Shown: piece by piece, positions 11,651-42,783 of the stretch | How the letters are laid out: every line of letters starts with the position of its first letter | Numbering within the stretch: the stretch's first letter is position 1 | Source of the DNA: Apricaphanius iberus | Lineage: Eukaryota; Chordata; Actinopteri; Cyprinodontiformes; Aphaniidae | Direction of reading: 5' to 3' | Length of the DNA: 64,000 nucleotides | Assembly: GCA_028564705.1 (NCBI GenBank) | Contig: JAPXFQ010002919.1 | Span: forward strand, 620,001 to 684,000 | The notes under the pieces: model-generated | What the model saw: the letters and a program-made list of their open reading frames with translations, nothing else | The model's database searches: none | Told to the model about the DNA's origin: nothing | Translations under genes and position numbers: made by a program

Positions 11651-13260
11651 AGCAACTAGCCCAAAATCCGCTTTTTTGCTCATAAACTGCATATCGATAA
11701 ACGAGAGCTGTCTACATCCGAAGTAATTATTTTGGCATTTTAGAGCATCTTATTTAAATATAAATAATTTTGCATAAAACCATCAGTGTGGTGCCATCTT
11801 GAGGTTAAAAGTCTGCACCAGTTTTACATTTGAATCAGCCATCACTGTTTGCTCTGCTGCGACATGTGACATGGCCACTATGTGTGCTGTCAGCAGCACT
11901 GTTTCTGTGGTGTATAAAACCGAGTCTTGGCCATGCGTTCGTAGCAAGTTGGAACTCAAGCCCATGACCTTTATTTTTAAAGTTCTCCTTCACTGGTGTT
12001 TTTGTAATTTTTTCAGTGTTCTCGGGTATGAAAGAATGACGTCTGAGTTGATTTTCTGTCAAAAAAATATATATATAAAAAATTCCCAGTCTATTTCAGT
12101 TATGCCAGTTCAGTGTGGAGGTGGACTCAACAAGATTTAGGGGCTTGCTAAGTAAAATTAATTTCTGTTTAGTTTCTGTCCTCTGATTGGGTAACTGCTA
12201 TACTACTCTTACACTGTCTCTGTTTACTAAAATCAGTAACATGTAACAAAAATGGTGCCAATATTTATTCATTTATTCAGACGGAGTTTACCACGCAGTT
12301 TAGGCAGCATAACCAAACAAGACGGGAGTCCATCGTGCTACTGGTTGCAGGAGGACTCCACCACTGGAGCTACCGAAGCTACAGTCTTCAAGACGTCACA
12401 CGCAGCAGGCAGACAGGTATCCGGCGTCACGGTCTCCCTCTTTGCTACTGAGTTAATCCTTGATAACTTATCTCCTTCGCTTAACAGTATGCTTAAATCC
12501 AGCGAGTTGTCTCGTCCGATTTTAGCTAATAGTCTGTTCGGAACAAGCGCCACACAGGCATGTGCCTACAGTATAGGGTGACCAGAATAGCCTAGTTTTC
12601 ACAAGGGGGCCATGCAGTGATTGTCAAGTCTCACTTTTTTCCCCCTACATAATAATCTGAATGTTTGGAGAGAACAGTTAGTGATTTAAAACAGTCTTAA
12701 GACCTTAACAGAAGTTTTTTTTATTTTTTTATTTTTTTTTTTGCTGTACAGCTAAGCATGTGCCTTACTGGGCAAATTTATACCCACAGACAGCAGTTTT
12801 AAATAATAGGTTTATGTCACAGACTTTTGTCACAGACAGAGAGCTTGGGGGCCAGTTCATTAGATCTTCAATCTAAATCTTCACATTATGACCTTAAAAT
12901 TCAGCTGAAGTCTTTACTTTCACTTATTTTTGGTTTGTGAACATTAAGAAGGTTACTTAGGCTTTAGTTTTTATCATGACAAATCCATTTTGAATTGTCC
13001 TGAAGAAATACAGTTGAAGTAAAAGGTAAAATGTATATGTGCTCCAGTTCACAATTAGGGAAGGCTGCAACCAGGTGCTGCTAATTGGAACACTTTATTA
13101 AATGATTATCAGCAGGTGTCACCACCTCTATAAAAGCCAGAGACCTGTCAGGTTCAATATCAATTATCAAAAGCATCAACAATTAAAGAAACAGTTGTTT
13201 GGTCTTTAGTTTGGTGCTTTTAAAATGTCCACTTAATGGTGGTCAGTTTATATAGATTAG
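11650..13260. other. repeat-derived spacer upstream of sh3d21
   Basis: No gene is supported. Frames at 11799-12140 and 12252-12581 lack recognisable domains or splice context. 13040-13260 (GTGCTGCTAATTGGAACACT, then CACCACCTCTATAAAAGC) resembles the end of a Tc1-like element, with low confidence. Confidence 0.35.
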
Positions 13261-13428
13261 TTTAAACTGGATGTTTCCAATTCAGGTATTGTTAAGGCCG
13301 TGACTGAGCTGAAGACTTTTCTGCAAACATTAAAAACAAAAGAGAAAGCCCAAGCCTCAAAATCTTCTAATTGATAACTAACATTTGTTTAGCAAAAGTA
13401 TCTTGCTTCATCCCATAAGAACCTTTAA

Positions 13429-13433
<5 letters not shown>

Positions 13434-13469
<36 letters not shown>
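13434..13469. repeat. (TA)n microsatellite
   Basis: About 18 uninterrupted TA units roughly 500 bp before the sh3d21 start codon. Confidence 0.95.
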
Positions 13470-13472
<3 letters not shown>

Positions 13473-13679
13473 CTACTTCATCACTTAGTTGAAATGGATA
13501 TGATGAAAGAACCAGTCATATTTATATTACTTCTGTTTTTTTTTCATTTTAGTTGAAATGTAGAAGTGTAAAATACAAGAACCCATTTAAACGTTTAAGC
13601 CCTGAAACTTTTCGACGCTACTAATGAGTTATATTGTAATGCATCGAAAGGAGCCTTATATGAATTCCTAGTTTTGTTC

Positions 13680-13970
13680 TTTTGGTGTAAACCCGTTGTG
13701 CCTGTTCGTCTTAGTCTCTCTCCTCAAGCTCACTGCCCCATTGTGAAACCCGTCCTACTCCTTGCTGCTGACTTGTCATGACTCGCCTCAGGAAAAGTTA
13801 CCCAATGTTAATGTTTGACAACGAGGAAGAAGGGCCTTGGCTTCCATATCTCTTAGTCAGACAACAGAACCACAGCCTTTCAGTTCTCCTTTAGCTCAGC
13901 TGCTTGTCTGCTGCTTCGTGAAGAAAGGAATTACACAGCTCAATCCGAGGGAGAACGACAGAAAGACAAC
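13680..13970 (+). promoter_or_regulatory. sh3d21: presumed sh3d21 5' UTR/promoter region with an upstream ORF
   Basis: The sequence before the sh3d21 start is less AT-rich than its surroundings and runs straight into the ATGG|GTGAGT exon end. It holds a 38-codon ORF (ATG 13778, stop 13892-13894) that ends 76 bases before the main ATG. No TATA box was convincing and the transcription start is not defined by sequence alone. Confidence 0.35.
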
Positions 13971-31407
<17,437 letters not shown>

Positions 31408-31885
31408 ACTCAGACAATGAGTTTAGACACTGGAGACTTCTTTCGGACTGTAAATGTTATGACTTTTTTTCTACTGAGACCAAGTAAAGGAAGGGTTGAG
31501 AGCACATTTAAACTGAAAATATATATGTGATGTCTACACTGGAAACTGTTGGGGGTAAGAATAAGCTCACCTACTCTGGACCGAAAAGACAGTATTTGAA
31601 ACGACATGCGAATAATATACATATCTGAATGCTGCGAATCACAGCTGACGGTCCTTCGTGGGTTATGCTTGGAAGATATGCTTTACAATGTTGTTTCGGC
31701 TTTCGCATCTATTTTTTACTGTAGGCTACTTTTAATACCTCTGAAGTTTGTAATATATGCAGCTGTACATAAAAAGGAAATATTGTGAATGTTAATAAAG
31801 TGAATACTGCTGTCAAAAACTTTAGTTTAATCAATTTAACTGTGAACATTTATTGTAAACAATAAAGATGTCTGGATTCAGATTT
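31408..31885 (+). other. sh3d21: sh3d21 3' UTR with two poly(A) signals
   Basis: About 480 nt follow the stop. Canonical AATAAA signals are seen at 31794-31799 and 31861-31866, so two close 3' ends are possible. A short frame at 31606-31788 within it shows no family features. Confidence 0.6.
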
Positions 31886-31889
31886 TTAT

Positions 31890-33630
31890 TTTACCCAGTC
31901 TTACCCCTCAATCTATGACATTTGCAGAAACATAGCATCACTTTAATTCAACAGTAAAAGTTTACAAAACTATTGCTATGCTTTTCACATGAAAAATGCT
32001 GCACATAAGGGAAGTGTAATATGCAAATCACTTATAGGGCTGATTAAGAAGGTTGAAATATGTACTCTAAATCAGCTGCCTTTGTATCATTTGTTTGCAA
32101 CAAAACATCTGATTCACATATACAGCTAGTCTCATACTTCTGCTGATGAGGTTTTCTTGGTGAGTGGTTACCTTGTGTGCTATGCTAACATTAGCATAAT
32201 CTTGCTCTCTGTAGATTTCAGATGCACTCTAGCAGTCTTGAGTGCTGGAGCAGTTCACATGAGACAGACTGGTAGCTTCAGCAGCCAATACATTCGCTCT
32301 TGATAGGAAGATAATGTAATCGTTTAACAAATGTGGGGACTCTTTTCCAGATACTGGTTTACTTCTCTGGACCCATTACTCCAGCCCTGTGTTTCCACTG
32401 TATTTAATAAGGTCAAAACAAGTTACATTTACTCTAGAAAAAGCCCCTTTTTCTAGATAAGGTACTTTTTACATTTACCAGAAATATGGATTGAATATTT
32501 TGGAGGGAGAGTGCCAGGTAATTTGAAATGGTTGAATTTCTTTTAGCATTAAACTTTGGCTATCTCAGTTGAAAAATATCTATAATTAAATACCAGTTAA
32601 GTCAATGACCTCTGCTTACATCCACTTGTGAAGGAAAAACGACAGAATCTAAATCTGGAAACTAAATGTTTAAAATTGTTTTTTTTCTAAGACTCAAATA
32701 AAACCAACCACAACTCTCATGGATAAACAGATTTTAAGTAAAAAAAACAAAAAAAGAAACTGCTCCTTCTGTGTCTGGTTTATGATCTTGTGGGACATCT
32801 CTATCAGGCTTTATTAAATATCTGAAATTTAAAAACTTTCTGTCTTTGACACATTTTAAAATAAATTTTTGGAGATGGTAGTGGCAGTGGCAGTAGTAAA
32901 GCGTTGTAAAGCGTGGTCTCGGTGACAGAACCATCCCACGCTTATCTTACTCCAATAATTGAAGCCAATAGCCTGTAACCCTTAAGATGTTCTGAAAGTT
33001 CTAAAAAATTGTTTGCATGTAACTTTGTGAAAGGCTGTTTGATGCCTGTAACTCATATTGGTTACTCTGCATAATTTAAGACAGAAATTTATCAAAAATC
33101 TTGATCTTCAAACTGCAATAAAAACAACTGTTTAAAGATTTTCATTTGAGATTTTAGTTTAGAATTAAAATGTAAATCTTATAAAATTTGGAAGAATCAG
33201 ACAGGAAAGTGCCATCTTTATTTTTCTTGAATGACTTTATCCATGTCTTTCAGTGCTCAGCTCTATAGATCATATCCTCCGTTACCGCCACCTGCTGGTA
33301 TGTTTGTTTCTTTAAAATCTCACCTCGAGTTTGATGCGCTTATTTGGCTTTTAGAAGTGTGAAAGCCCCTTTATTGTTAAGGTTGACAGGGACAGTTAAA
33401 TGTGTGAAAACCTCGTATTTGCAAAATCTGTTACATGTATGTGTGCGTCCGCAGCTTTAGGCTCCTTCCAGCGTGAAAAAGGGATATTAATCCCATAGCA
33501 ATGCAATGTTACAATGATCCACTAGAGGGCAGTGCAAGTCACCTATTCCCACAAGCAGCACTCTTGAGCTTCAGGGAGAATCTGGGATTGATACCAGTGA
33601 TCTGGAAATGGTAACCTTGCTTTAGAGAAC

Positions 33631-33697
<67 letters not shown>

Positions 33698-36600
33698 TAT
33701 ATTTAGTAACATGAAAGAAAGTGAAACTGAGTTAAAGGTCGAGGTTTCAGTGAGCCGATCGTGTTATTGCAGACTGAAAGCTGAAACTGTGGCAATGATC
33801 TGGAAGTTTGCAACTCTGAAACGTTAGAAGAGAGTCACTTATGCCACTTATAAAACCTGACTCACCTTAAAGACCTAAATCAACGTGAGTCATAACTTTG
33901 GATCTAATTTTGGGAGAGATATGAATGAGGTTGTTTGTTTTTTGTTTTTTTCAGCCATTCCCTTTGTGGGAAATTTTTTTTCCTGAAAGGCTTTCACCAG
34001 AACAGCTTCACCACAACTTTTAAAGATTTGGTTTTGGCTGCACATGGTAGAGGCGACTGGCTGCCTTACGTTCCAGTAACTATGATTCTGTCTGCCTAAA
34101 GTTCAGCACATATGGACAACACCTGGATCTTATCAGATACAGAATACCTCTAAAATGCCCACAGGAACACACTGTTCTGAAAGCCCATGCTGAATGATGA
34201 TTATTTGCTGCATATGCTTCTCCTCACACAAGACTTGAAGCTAACTAGTATAAACAAGGATTAGTTGGAAGGGTTATATTTAGCATTGCATATTCTAGTG
34301 CCACTATTAAAGATGTGTAAAAACTCAACAAGAAATATTTCGTTGCATCATGATAACCTCCCACGGAGAAGCTCAGCAACTTCTGATTTTGAGCTCTTTT
34401 TTTTCTAGGTAGAATACATAATATGACAATTACAGAATAACAGTTCAACTAAACAGATACTAGAGCAAGTAATATGTGACGTTTCATTATAGTTAAGCAT
34501 TTCGAATGAGAGATTCTTTTCCCTTCAAATTTGCACAATGCCTCTAGATTGTCTAAAGTCTCCATTAATATTATTCTGTGGGTTTTTAGGTCCTAGGACT
34601 GAGAGAACTATAAAAAAGCTGAGTCTGTGTCTGGTTACCCATTTATTTGTTGTACATACTTTCAGGATCATTAACCTGCTGAATGCCCAATTTTATGGGC
34701 CACAATATGTTTATTAAAAATGTCCTGGTATTTAGTAGATTTCGTGTTGCCATGCAGTCTAACAGTGCATCCAGAATTTTTGGACTACAATTTGGACTTC
34801 AGCATTACAGATCCTCCAATATACTCAACAGTAAGCATGAGATGCTTTTTCACATATGTATTTTTATTTTACTCCAGAATCACTCAATTGCAGTTGAAAA
34901 GCTCAAACTTTGTCTCATCTGAACCCAGATATTTAGTTTGAGCTCCCAATTATGTCCTGTCAAATCCATGTGACTGTGACAGTATAGGACAGAAACAGCT
35001 TTTTCCCCCACAAACATTCCTTTGAAAGAACAAACTAGTCTTTGCTTCAGTTTCAGAGACCTTTTCAACTCCCTTCCCATCCTCTTCACTTTTGGTGGGG
35101 GCAAGATGAACTTGGGTACTTATTCAGCTCTTTCACCCTTTGTATTGCTCTGACTATAGATATTAACCAATAATAAATCAGAGGCTAATGTCTTGTAGCC
35201 ATTTTCTGACTTAGAATGACAAAAACATGTCTGCGTTACTTGAGTTGCAGGGTGGCTGCCTCTGAGATGTCGTATTTAAATCTAAGTACAATTAGTGGGG
35301 AAAGGTTCAATATTGAGGTACAGTTAAATCTAACTAAGTCCTACAAATGCCACAGTTATGCACATTAACATTTTCCACTACTAAAAAAAGGTAACTAAAG
35401 CGTTTTAGTTGATCAGTGTCTAAAAATCTTTAGTTAGTAATACATGAGTTTTCGTTTTCCTCACAAATTCCCTACATTTTACTGTATGGCACTGCAATTA
35501 AAGAGTAAGTTATTGCAGGCCTCTTTTTACTGAGATTTTTGGTGAAGGCTGCTGTGTAAAAAATATAAAATGTCTATAAATCGCTATTCTCTCCAGATCT
35601 CACATTTTCACTGGTTTCCGAATGGTTTTAAGTTCCCAGCAATAAGGAATGCTGCTAAGCCAACAGGGACACCGATAAATCACAATAAACAGCTTACACA
35701 TATTTGGCTCTGTCTGAGCAAATATAGTACTGTGGGTCCCAAAGGATGACAGTTGAGCAGCGTGACTTTGGTGGAATTTTAAACAACTGAAATGGGATTT
35801 ATCGGGGTGCTTAAAGCAAGTGATGAAATTTTAAATATTTTAGAACTCAAATACTTAGAGAAAAGCAAAAATCCAATCTGCTCTGGAACTGGAAATGAAA
35901 TATTTTGCTTTTTTTCAGAACAGAATCTTGAAGTACCTTTAAATAAAAAAAATATATATTCAAGGATTTTGCATTATTAATGTGATTAAATCTACCTGAG
36001 CTCTCTCTTCCTTCAGGACAGTATGTACTGTGTGGATAACTAGCAGAGGCTTCTAGTTTATGCCCTACTTAAAAGAAGAACTCATGCAACATTTTCATTC
36101 AGGAACGAAACATGTTTCTGCTATCAATATGGAAGAGAGAAAGACCTTTGACACATACCGTACACTGCTTACTTAGTGAACAAGTCTCTTTGTAAGGCTT
36201 CACTGCAATGCCAGCAGTTCATAATTCCATTTCCTGAGAGTCAACAAATCATTGAAGATTAACTTTGTGCAAACATTCACTCCGTGTGGGCAATTCATCA
36301 GGGCTCTGCAATTCTATATGGTTGCCGAATCAGGTTTGCATCATTTCTGCTTGAGTGGGACCAATTCATCACATTTCAATGATACTGGCCTTCAGAGTTC
36401 TGAATTCATAATTCCCTGCATCCAGCAAGCTCAGAACATCAGAGCTTTGGGAATGATAATAACCTGCTCCTCCCAAAACCACATTACAGAGCTTGACACA
36501 AGTCATTATGTCGAAACAATGTGTGGGCTGTTCACAAGCTAGACAACAAAAGGAAAATTAAGAGAGCATCTTCTTTGTTTGTGGCTGGACTGGATTGGGT

Positions 36601-36760
36601 GTGCCTTGACTGAGCAATCACATATAATGAGAGCATGCACACAGTGGTTCTAGTGCCAGCGATCAGCCTTACTGTAATTGTGTAGACAGGAGCTGAACTT
36701 TAAAAGGGGCAGCAGCACAAGAAATCTGACAACAGAGTTGTTCTCCTAGATATTAAACAT
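31890..36760. other. intergenic region between sh3d21 and eva1b, left part
   Basis: About 4.9 kb, AT-rich, with a TA microsatellite at 33637-33702. Short frames show no domains or splice context. No gene seen. Confidence 0.5.
33637..33702. repeat. (TA)n microsatellite
   Basis: About 66 bp of TA repeat with one phase slip. Confidence 0.95.
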
Positions 36761-37261
36761 TTTTATTTCAACAACATGCAATAGGTCAAACTACATTGTG
36801 CCCAAATGCAGCTTGGAATGAGTTCAGTTTCATGGAAGATTATTTGGTTAATATAATTTCCTTCTCTGGGAGCAACTCAGCACAGCTGTACAGATTCATA
36901 TCAGTAAGACAGGACAACTAAAGCAACTCAGCTCATGTCATACCAACCTTATTTAACTTTACAATTCAGAGTACATCAAAAAAAAAATATGGTGCAAAAG
37001 TAGACAAAAACTTAGTCCACTGACTTCTGGAAAAATCTTTTAACAGATTTTGTGGATATCCAATCTGAGACACCCCCCTCCCTGATTAACTTAAGGAAGA
37101 AAACTAATCTACCACAATAATCACTTTTTTCTTACATCCATGTGTGTCTGACTTTTATATTTGTGATAAACCTTTCTTTCACCTTATTGATTCTTCCACA
37201 TCTTTTCTCATTAGACAGCCTAATTGTTTACAGCCTACTTGTAATCACTCCCTTAATATGA

Positions 37262-37358
37262 TGCATCCATCCATCCATTATCTATACCGCTTTCATCCAA
37301 TTCAGGGTCGCGTGGAGGGGGGGCTGGAGCTTATCCCAGCTATCAGCAGGCATTAGGC
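37262..37358 (-). mobile_element. fragment of tRNA-headed SINE-like repeat (tail end)
   Basis: CATCCATCCATCCATTATCT followed by CTATACCGCTTT, GGGTCGCGTGGAGG and GGCTGGAGCTTATCCCAGCT. This is the tail of the same family as the fuller copy at 54388-54742, in the same orientation. Confidence 0.65.
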
Positions 37359-38829
37359 AGGGTAATATGATGCATTTCACGTTCTTTTGTTTTTAAACTT
37401 CACCCTCTCTGTAAGTAGGCTATTGTGTGTAAGTTGTATGAAGTGTCAGTCTCGTGGCCGACACAAAGATGTCATCATGCATTATTTCTGCTATTTGCGC
37501 TGTTCATAATTACGCTTTTATCGACATTGAAATTTTCCATTTCTTGGTTTCACACGTGTCATTCAACAACCAATCACACTGCTGTCCGTTTATTTACTCA
37601 TACATAGGAAATGACGTTTTCCATAGCAACGATATATCACTCTTAGTTTACTTTTAGGGATTTGTCCTACTTAAAAGTAGCTCTTAGTGCGTTTGTGAAC
37701 AGGTTTTAGACGACAACACCTACGTAAGACCTTTTAGCGCAAGTTAGGAGTAACACCTAGTGGTAAGATAAGAGTCTTTGTGAATACGGCCCCTGATTGT
37801 TTGTGAAATGTTACAAGATTTTTCTCTGTTTTCTTTTGTTGACGTCTGTTTAACATTTAACATGCCAATCATTTTTAAGGTCATGAGAAATACAAACGTT
37901 TGGTCAGAAAACTGATCTTTTCAATTGCCTTTAAGGGGCTTCCATAAATAGTTCCAGAGCACATAACAATTTCAGATATCAGCAGAATGAAGCAACCAGT
38001 CACATCCTTTAAACAGCCACTGTAAATATTGTCCTGACCCTCCTCAAACAGCTGAAACATCATGAAGGTCTAAATGATTAGAGCCAGAACATACTGAAGG
38101 TTTAACTGAACCCTGCTTTCAGAGGCCAAATAAAACAGTTTTGCAATATTCCCCTTGCACAGTCTGGTCTCATCATACTGCATTGGTCCGCGACAATAAA
38201 AGGCAACAGACGTAAATGATCAGCATCATCTCATATCTACACTTATTTTGTGACTCATTGGCTTGCATTAAATTAATCTGAAGGCAGATATTAGGCAGGA
38301 GCACTAATCAGTAGCAAGGATTTAATACATTTTGCATAAGGATTAAATTCATTGTCTGACTTCTGTCAGCAGCAGAATTGTGAAAGAGCAGGAACTTAAA
38401 TTTCAAAGATATGCTGAAACAGACAGCAGGGGGAACAGTTATACATTGTAAAAGAACACAACCTAAACAAACCGATCAGCACTTTGTTTTAATCCATCAG
38501 CAAGCGACAATGCCTAAAGAGATGCCACCATTTTGTTATTTCTTTATGAAAAAGCAACCAAAACAAAATGCTGTTTCATGCCCTGGAAGCTATCAATCTA
38601 TCAGCTTTTGTTCCACAACTGTATCCACTACCATCTACTGGCATGACCCTTTTAATCCCTTTAATAATAAACCAAATCTGCCATAAAATATAAAGACAAA
38701 AACCAACAGCAACAAAAACCAAATGATAAAAAAATAAACATTTAGTGCCTTAGATGTGCCTCTCAGACGTCATTAATTAAAAGCCCCTGATGAGGCCACC
38801 CCTAATATTATCCAACACTTACTTTAGGA

Positions 38830-39365
38830 GATATGAGTGTATTTTTCAAACCTAGTAAGGAATCTTGAGGTTACTTTTGACAGAGCTATGTCCTTGGAGG
38901 AACATTCCAAATTGTTAATGCAAAATTCTTTTAATCAGCTGCGAAATATTTCCAAAATATGTCAGGTGGTTTCTAGGGAGGATCTGGAGCTAGTTATCCA
39001 TGCTTTTGTCTCGTCCCGTCTGGACAATTGTAATAGCCTGTTCTCCTCTGCCTTGATAAAAAGATGGTGTCTCGATTGCGACAGGTTTTAAACTCGGTGG
39101 CAAAACTGCTGACACGCACAAATAGGACAGCTCACGTAACTCCTTTTTTAAAGGCACTCCATTGACTCTCCTTGAAATGTTGTGTCAAACGTAAAATTTT
39201 GGTGATGACTTTTAGATCTCTTCATGGTCAGGCTCCACCCTACATTCAGGAGCTGCTCTGCCCCTATGCTCCCTTTCGGGAGCATCGAGCAAGGGACCAG
39301 AAGGGACCAGTCGTTTTAAGCCTCATGGAGATCTCTCCTTCCAAGCTGTTGCTCCAGTGTTAAGG
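38830..39365 (+). mobile_element. 3' fragment of an L2/Rex-type LINE reverse transcriptase
   Basis: Reads NLEVTFDRAMSLEEH, LRNISKICQVVSREDLELVI, HAFVSSRLDNCNSLFSS, then after a frameshift VTPFLKALH and LKCCVKRKILVMTFRSLHGQ with APPYIQELL. This is the C-terminal end of the ORF2 protein of jockey/L2-type LINEs. Frameshifted and 5'-truncated, so dead. Confidence 0.8.
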
Positions 39366-39734
39366 AATGAACTTAAAAGTATGATTTAAAAAAGTAAAAA
39401 ATTGCAAAATTTGAAAAATACATGATAACGAAGAAACAACCCTGGACCTACTACAATGGAAAAAACTTGAGTAAACAAATAAGTCTTGAGATTTTTCTTA
39501 AAAGCTTCAACTGAGTCTAAGGACGTAGACAGATAAAGGGATCTGTGTGTGGATCAAACTCACAAATGTTGTATTTAATTTTTTTTTAACTTTTTGTTAA
39601 TGTAATTTTCTCAAGGACTCTGCTTATGTACGTACATGGGGGGATTCTAGAAAATCTAGAAAATCTTTTAGAAAATTTTTAATGCTTTATTGTTTTGCTT
39701 CATGTATGCAAACTTCTTTATTTTTACATCAAGC

Positions 39735-40200
39735 ACCAAATACAGCGGGAAAATTTGTATTGAACCCATTAACATTTTTCTCAGGAAAGGCGCTTTTAAG
39801 GTTTCAATTAGCATGGCACAGAGTTTAGACTAGATGCCAAACTATAATTGCAAAGAGACAAGAACATAATTTCAGCATAAGCTTTCCATGACCTGGTGGT
39901 CCTTGCAAGGTTAATGACAGATGCGTCACAGCAATATTAAGAGGAGTTGTTCAAGAGCAAAAGACCACTAACATACTGTAGAGCTTCAGAAACACCAGGT
40001 AATATTACCTACAAATTTCACGTGTAATCCAAACACTTGTCATGAGTTCTATGCGAACTAACTGCACCAGATTCCACTGCTGAAAAATAGTACGCAGAGG
40101 CTCATTTAAAGTTTGCTGCAGATCAGGCCCGCTATTATTCGGGACTTTTGGAGCAGTAAAGAAGATACTTTGATTCAGTTCTTGTATGTCTGAAATCAAT
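39735..40200. mobile_element. possible Tc1-like remnant
   Basis: CAGCGGGAAAATTTGTATTG at about 39742-39761 and the following CATTTTTCTCAGGAAAGGCG resemble the terminus of a fish Tc1-like family (CAGNGGGGAAAATAAGTATTGAAC type). The interior is decayed. Confidence 0.35.
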
Positions 40201-41365
40201 ATTAGAGCTTGGCTTAATAAAAAACAAGAGCAAAGCTAGCACAAGCAGGTACAATGCTGACACATCACCAGTCTTATGGTGCGTTCAAACCACCCCAAAC
40301 GTCAGCATCAAGTGCGGCAAGATTAAATATAAAGTCTATGGTTGAGTCCATCAGAGGTTCAGCTGAGTCTCTGCGGCGCTTTGTGTGTGTTGGTTGTGTC
40401 AGTTTTTCAAGAGTTACCTGGCTTTCAAGCGGCAAAGCAGCAAAGGAAAGCAACTGAACCTTCATGGATTTAAAAAGACCATTTTAGTATGACTGTGTCT
40501 AAAGTTAAAAGTGTATCCTTGATTGGCCTTAAATCATTGGAATCTCAAGAATCGTAGCTTTCCGATGAATTTTACTATCTATATGTACATAGAAAAGGGT
40601 TTCGCAAAAAGAAAAAAAAAGGCAACCAACGTACCACCAACAGGACATAAAATTGCCAAAGGTTCAAAGGGACTCTATATAAGTTTAACCAGAAATAAAA
40701 ATATAAACATTTAAAATGTCTTCCTCATACATGCTTCAGCAATGCTTTTGTCAGTAGAATGAGCCCTGGCCTTTTCATCGTGGTTGCCTCTATATGCTTG
40801 TAAATTCACTTAAATAGCGAGTGTTTCGGTCGAAAATTAGATTTCCCTTGTGCTTTCCAGAGCAGACTGTGTAATGGCAGCCTACGTAATGACATTGTGC
40901 GTGTTCACACTCAGGTATACCGTGCGCTATCTCCATCATAAACAACCAAAGAGGGTGAGGTAACTGAAGGATGGCTTCAGCAGAGCAGAGAGCAGCTTAA
41001 GTACCTGCAAAACTCCAGCCCAAACCCAAACTAAACTTACACAACATTTCTTACCTCAGTTGAAGTCATGATTTCAAATCTGCAAATTGTCCAGGACAGG
41101 ACTGACTCAGCTGTTGTTTCTGCTCATTCGTTCACTTGTGAGCTCTCACACAGCATGTCTGCCTCATGCACATGGTCACCATTCAGGCAGCAGTTATGCC
41201 TTTGGCCTGAGGGGGCACTCGTAAGCAAAAAACTTTCAAACTTCTCATAGTTGCTTTAAATAAAAATACTTTTTACTGGACCCCTCCTGTTAAATTCCTC
41301 TCCTGCAGATCATTTGGAAAACTTAATGAAAAAATGAGAGAAACTGTCCAGTCAGCTGAGACTAA

Positions 41366-41950
41366 GACCACGTCCACACTAAGCCGGATAATGCCTTAAA
41401 CGTATAATTATTTAGTCTACACCCCCCTATCGTCCACACTAACCCGGTGTCGTTTAAGGTCTGTGGCCGGTTAACCATTAGCCGGGTAAGAGAGCCGTGC
41501 AAATCTTAATTCAATGGCTAAACGAGCTAGTGTGGGCAGCTTCCCCGGATAATGAAAGGAAGTGGCGTCAATGAATGCTGCGTCAATAACAATATGACAC
41601 TACAGGCAAAGACAACAGCGAAGATAAATAAATCGATCTCGTCCTCTGTCCACACCAAAAACTCTCTCTTCTTCTGAGCAGCTATTGTTCTCTTCGGTTA
41701 ACGGGACAAGCAGACGTACTGTGCTGTAGAGCTTCTTGTATATATTATGTAGGCGCTGGCGTCACGTAAATTATACGCGTGTTTCTTGCGTCTTTTCGCG
41801 CATGCCCAGTATTTGCACAGGTCGGTATGGGATTGCGCAATCATGGGACCTTAAACGGACCTTAAACGGGGTGTAAATGCTCTTGTTGAGTGGATAACAT
41901 TAGGCGTCTAACTCCCCGTATAACCTTATCGGCTTAGTGTGGACGCAGCC
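41366..41950. mobile_element. MITE, about 0.58 kb, with 20-bp inverted termini
   Basis: CGTCCACACTAAGCCGGATAA at 41371-41391 is matched by its complement at 41926-41945 with one base missing. The interior is unusually CpG-containing for this window, has TTAAACGGACC-type short repeats near 41850-41870 and no ORF. Non-autonomous DNA element; superfamily not assigned. Confidence 0.75.
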
Positions 41951-42343
41951 TAAAACTTAACACTTTGAATGTCAGCGAACAACAGCTTGTTTGGAGAAAT
42001 GGCACTTTTCATCAGATAAAAATACCTGATTCCAACAGTAAATTTTGGAAGTGGGAACGTAATGGTGTCGGATTGTGTTTCAACATCTGGTCCATGCAAT
42101 GTAACTGAAGGAATGAAAAATAGAAATACTTCAGCCTTCAGAAGACTCCAAGGATCGACCAAGGGTGAATTATTATTAAGAAGGACGTTGGCTTTATCAC
42201 ACTGGCTTTAAACATTTTCCATTTGTTTTACAGAAAGTAAAGCTGACCCAGTGTATCACCAGACTTAAGCCCAGTTAAAATATGTAGACAAAAAAAAGAT
42301 CAGAGTATGTAAAAGAGGCATTTATGGACACATGTGTTTTGAT

Positions 42344-42783
42344 TTTATTTTAGGTTTTGGTTACTTGGGATGTTAATGACATCTGTTGTGAATTTAATTT
42401 CACTTGGTCCTTTAGTAACTGAGAAAAACATTCACAGGTTCAATATCTATATTCCACCTTGTATATTTAAAGATTGATATCTCCATTAATCCTTCAGCTC
42501 AACCATGCATTTCACTTGATTTCCACAAACAACATGAAGACATCTCTTAGTTCAATTACATTTAGTCAGTTAACAATAATGTATAATGCTACAGAAGAAG
42601 TGCAATATATCAAGGTTCAGCTCCATCAAAGCAAAATATGTCATATTTGGCACTATGATATTTATAATGTTCCACAAGTCACTTTGCATCAAACAAAAGC
42701 TCTCAGGCTCAAAGGACACCAGGCCCAAAGGTGTGTACATCTACTCCACGAAGCACTTAGGTTTCCTTGAAGCTTTCTGTTCA
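42344..42783 (-). other. eva1b: probable eva1b 3' UTR
   Basis: Minus-strand sequence after the eva1b stop. The first AATAAA met on the minus strand is at 42349-42344, giving a 3' UTR of roughly 450 nt. No other gene feature is seen in it. Confidence 0.45.

Noticed and set aside
12252..12581. 109-codon plus-strand frame upstream of sh3d21
   Set aside because: No family motif; lies in repeat-derived spacer. Could be an old element fragment but I cannot support it.
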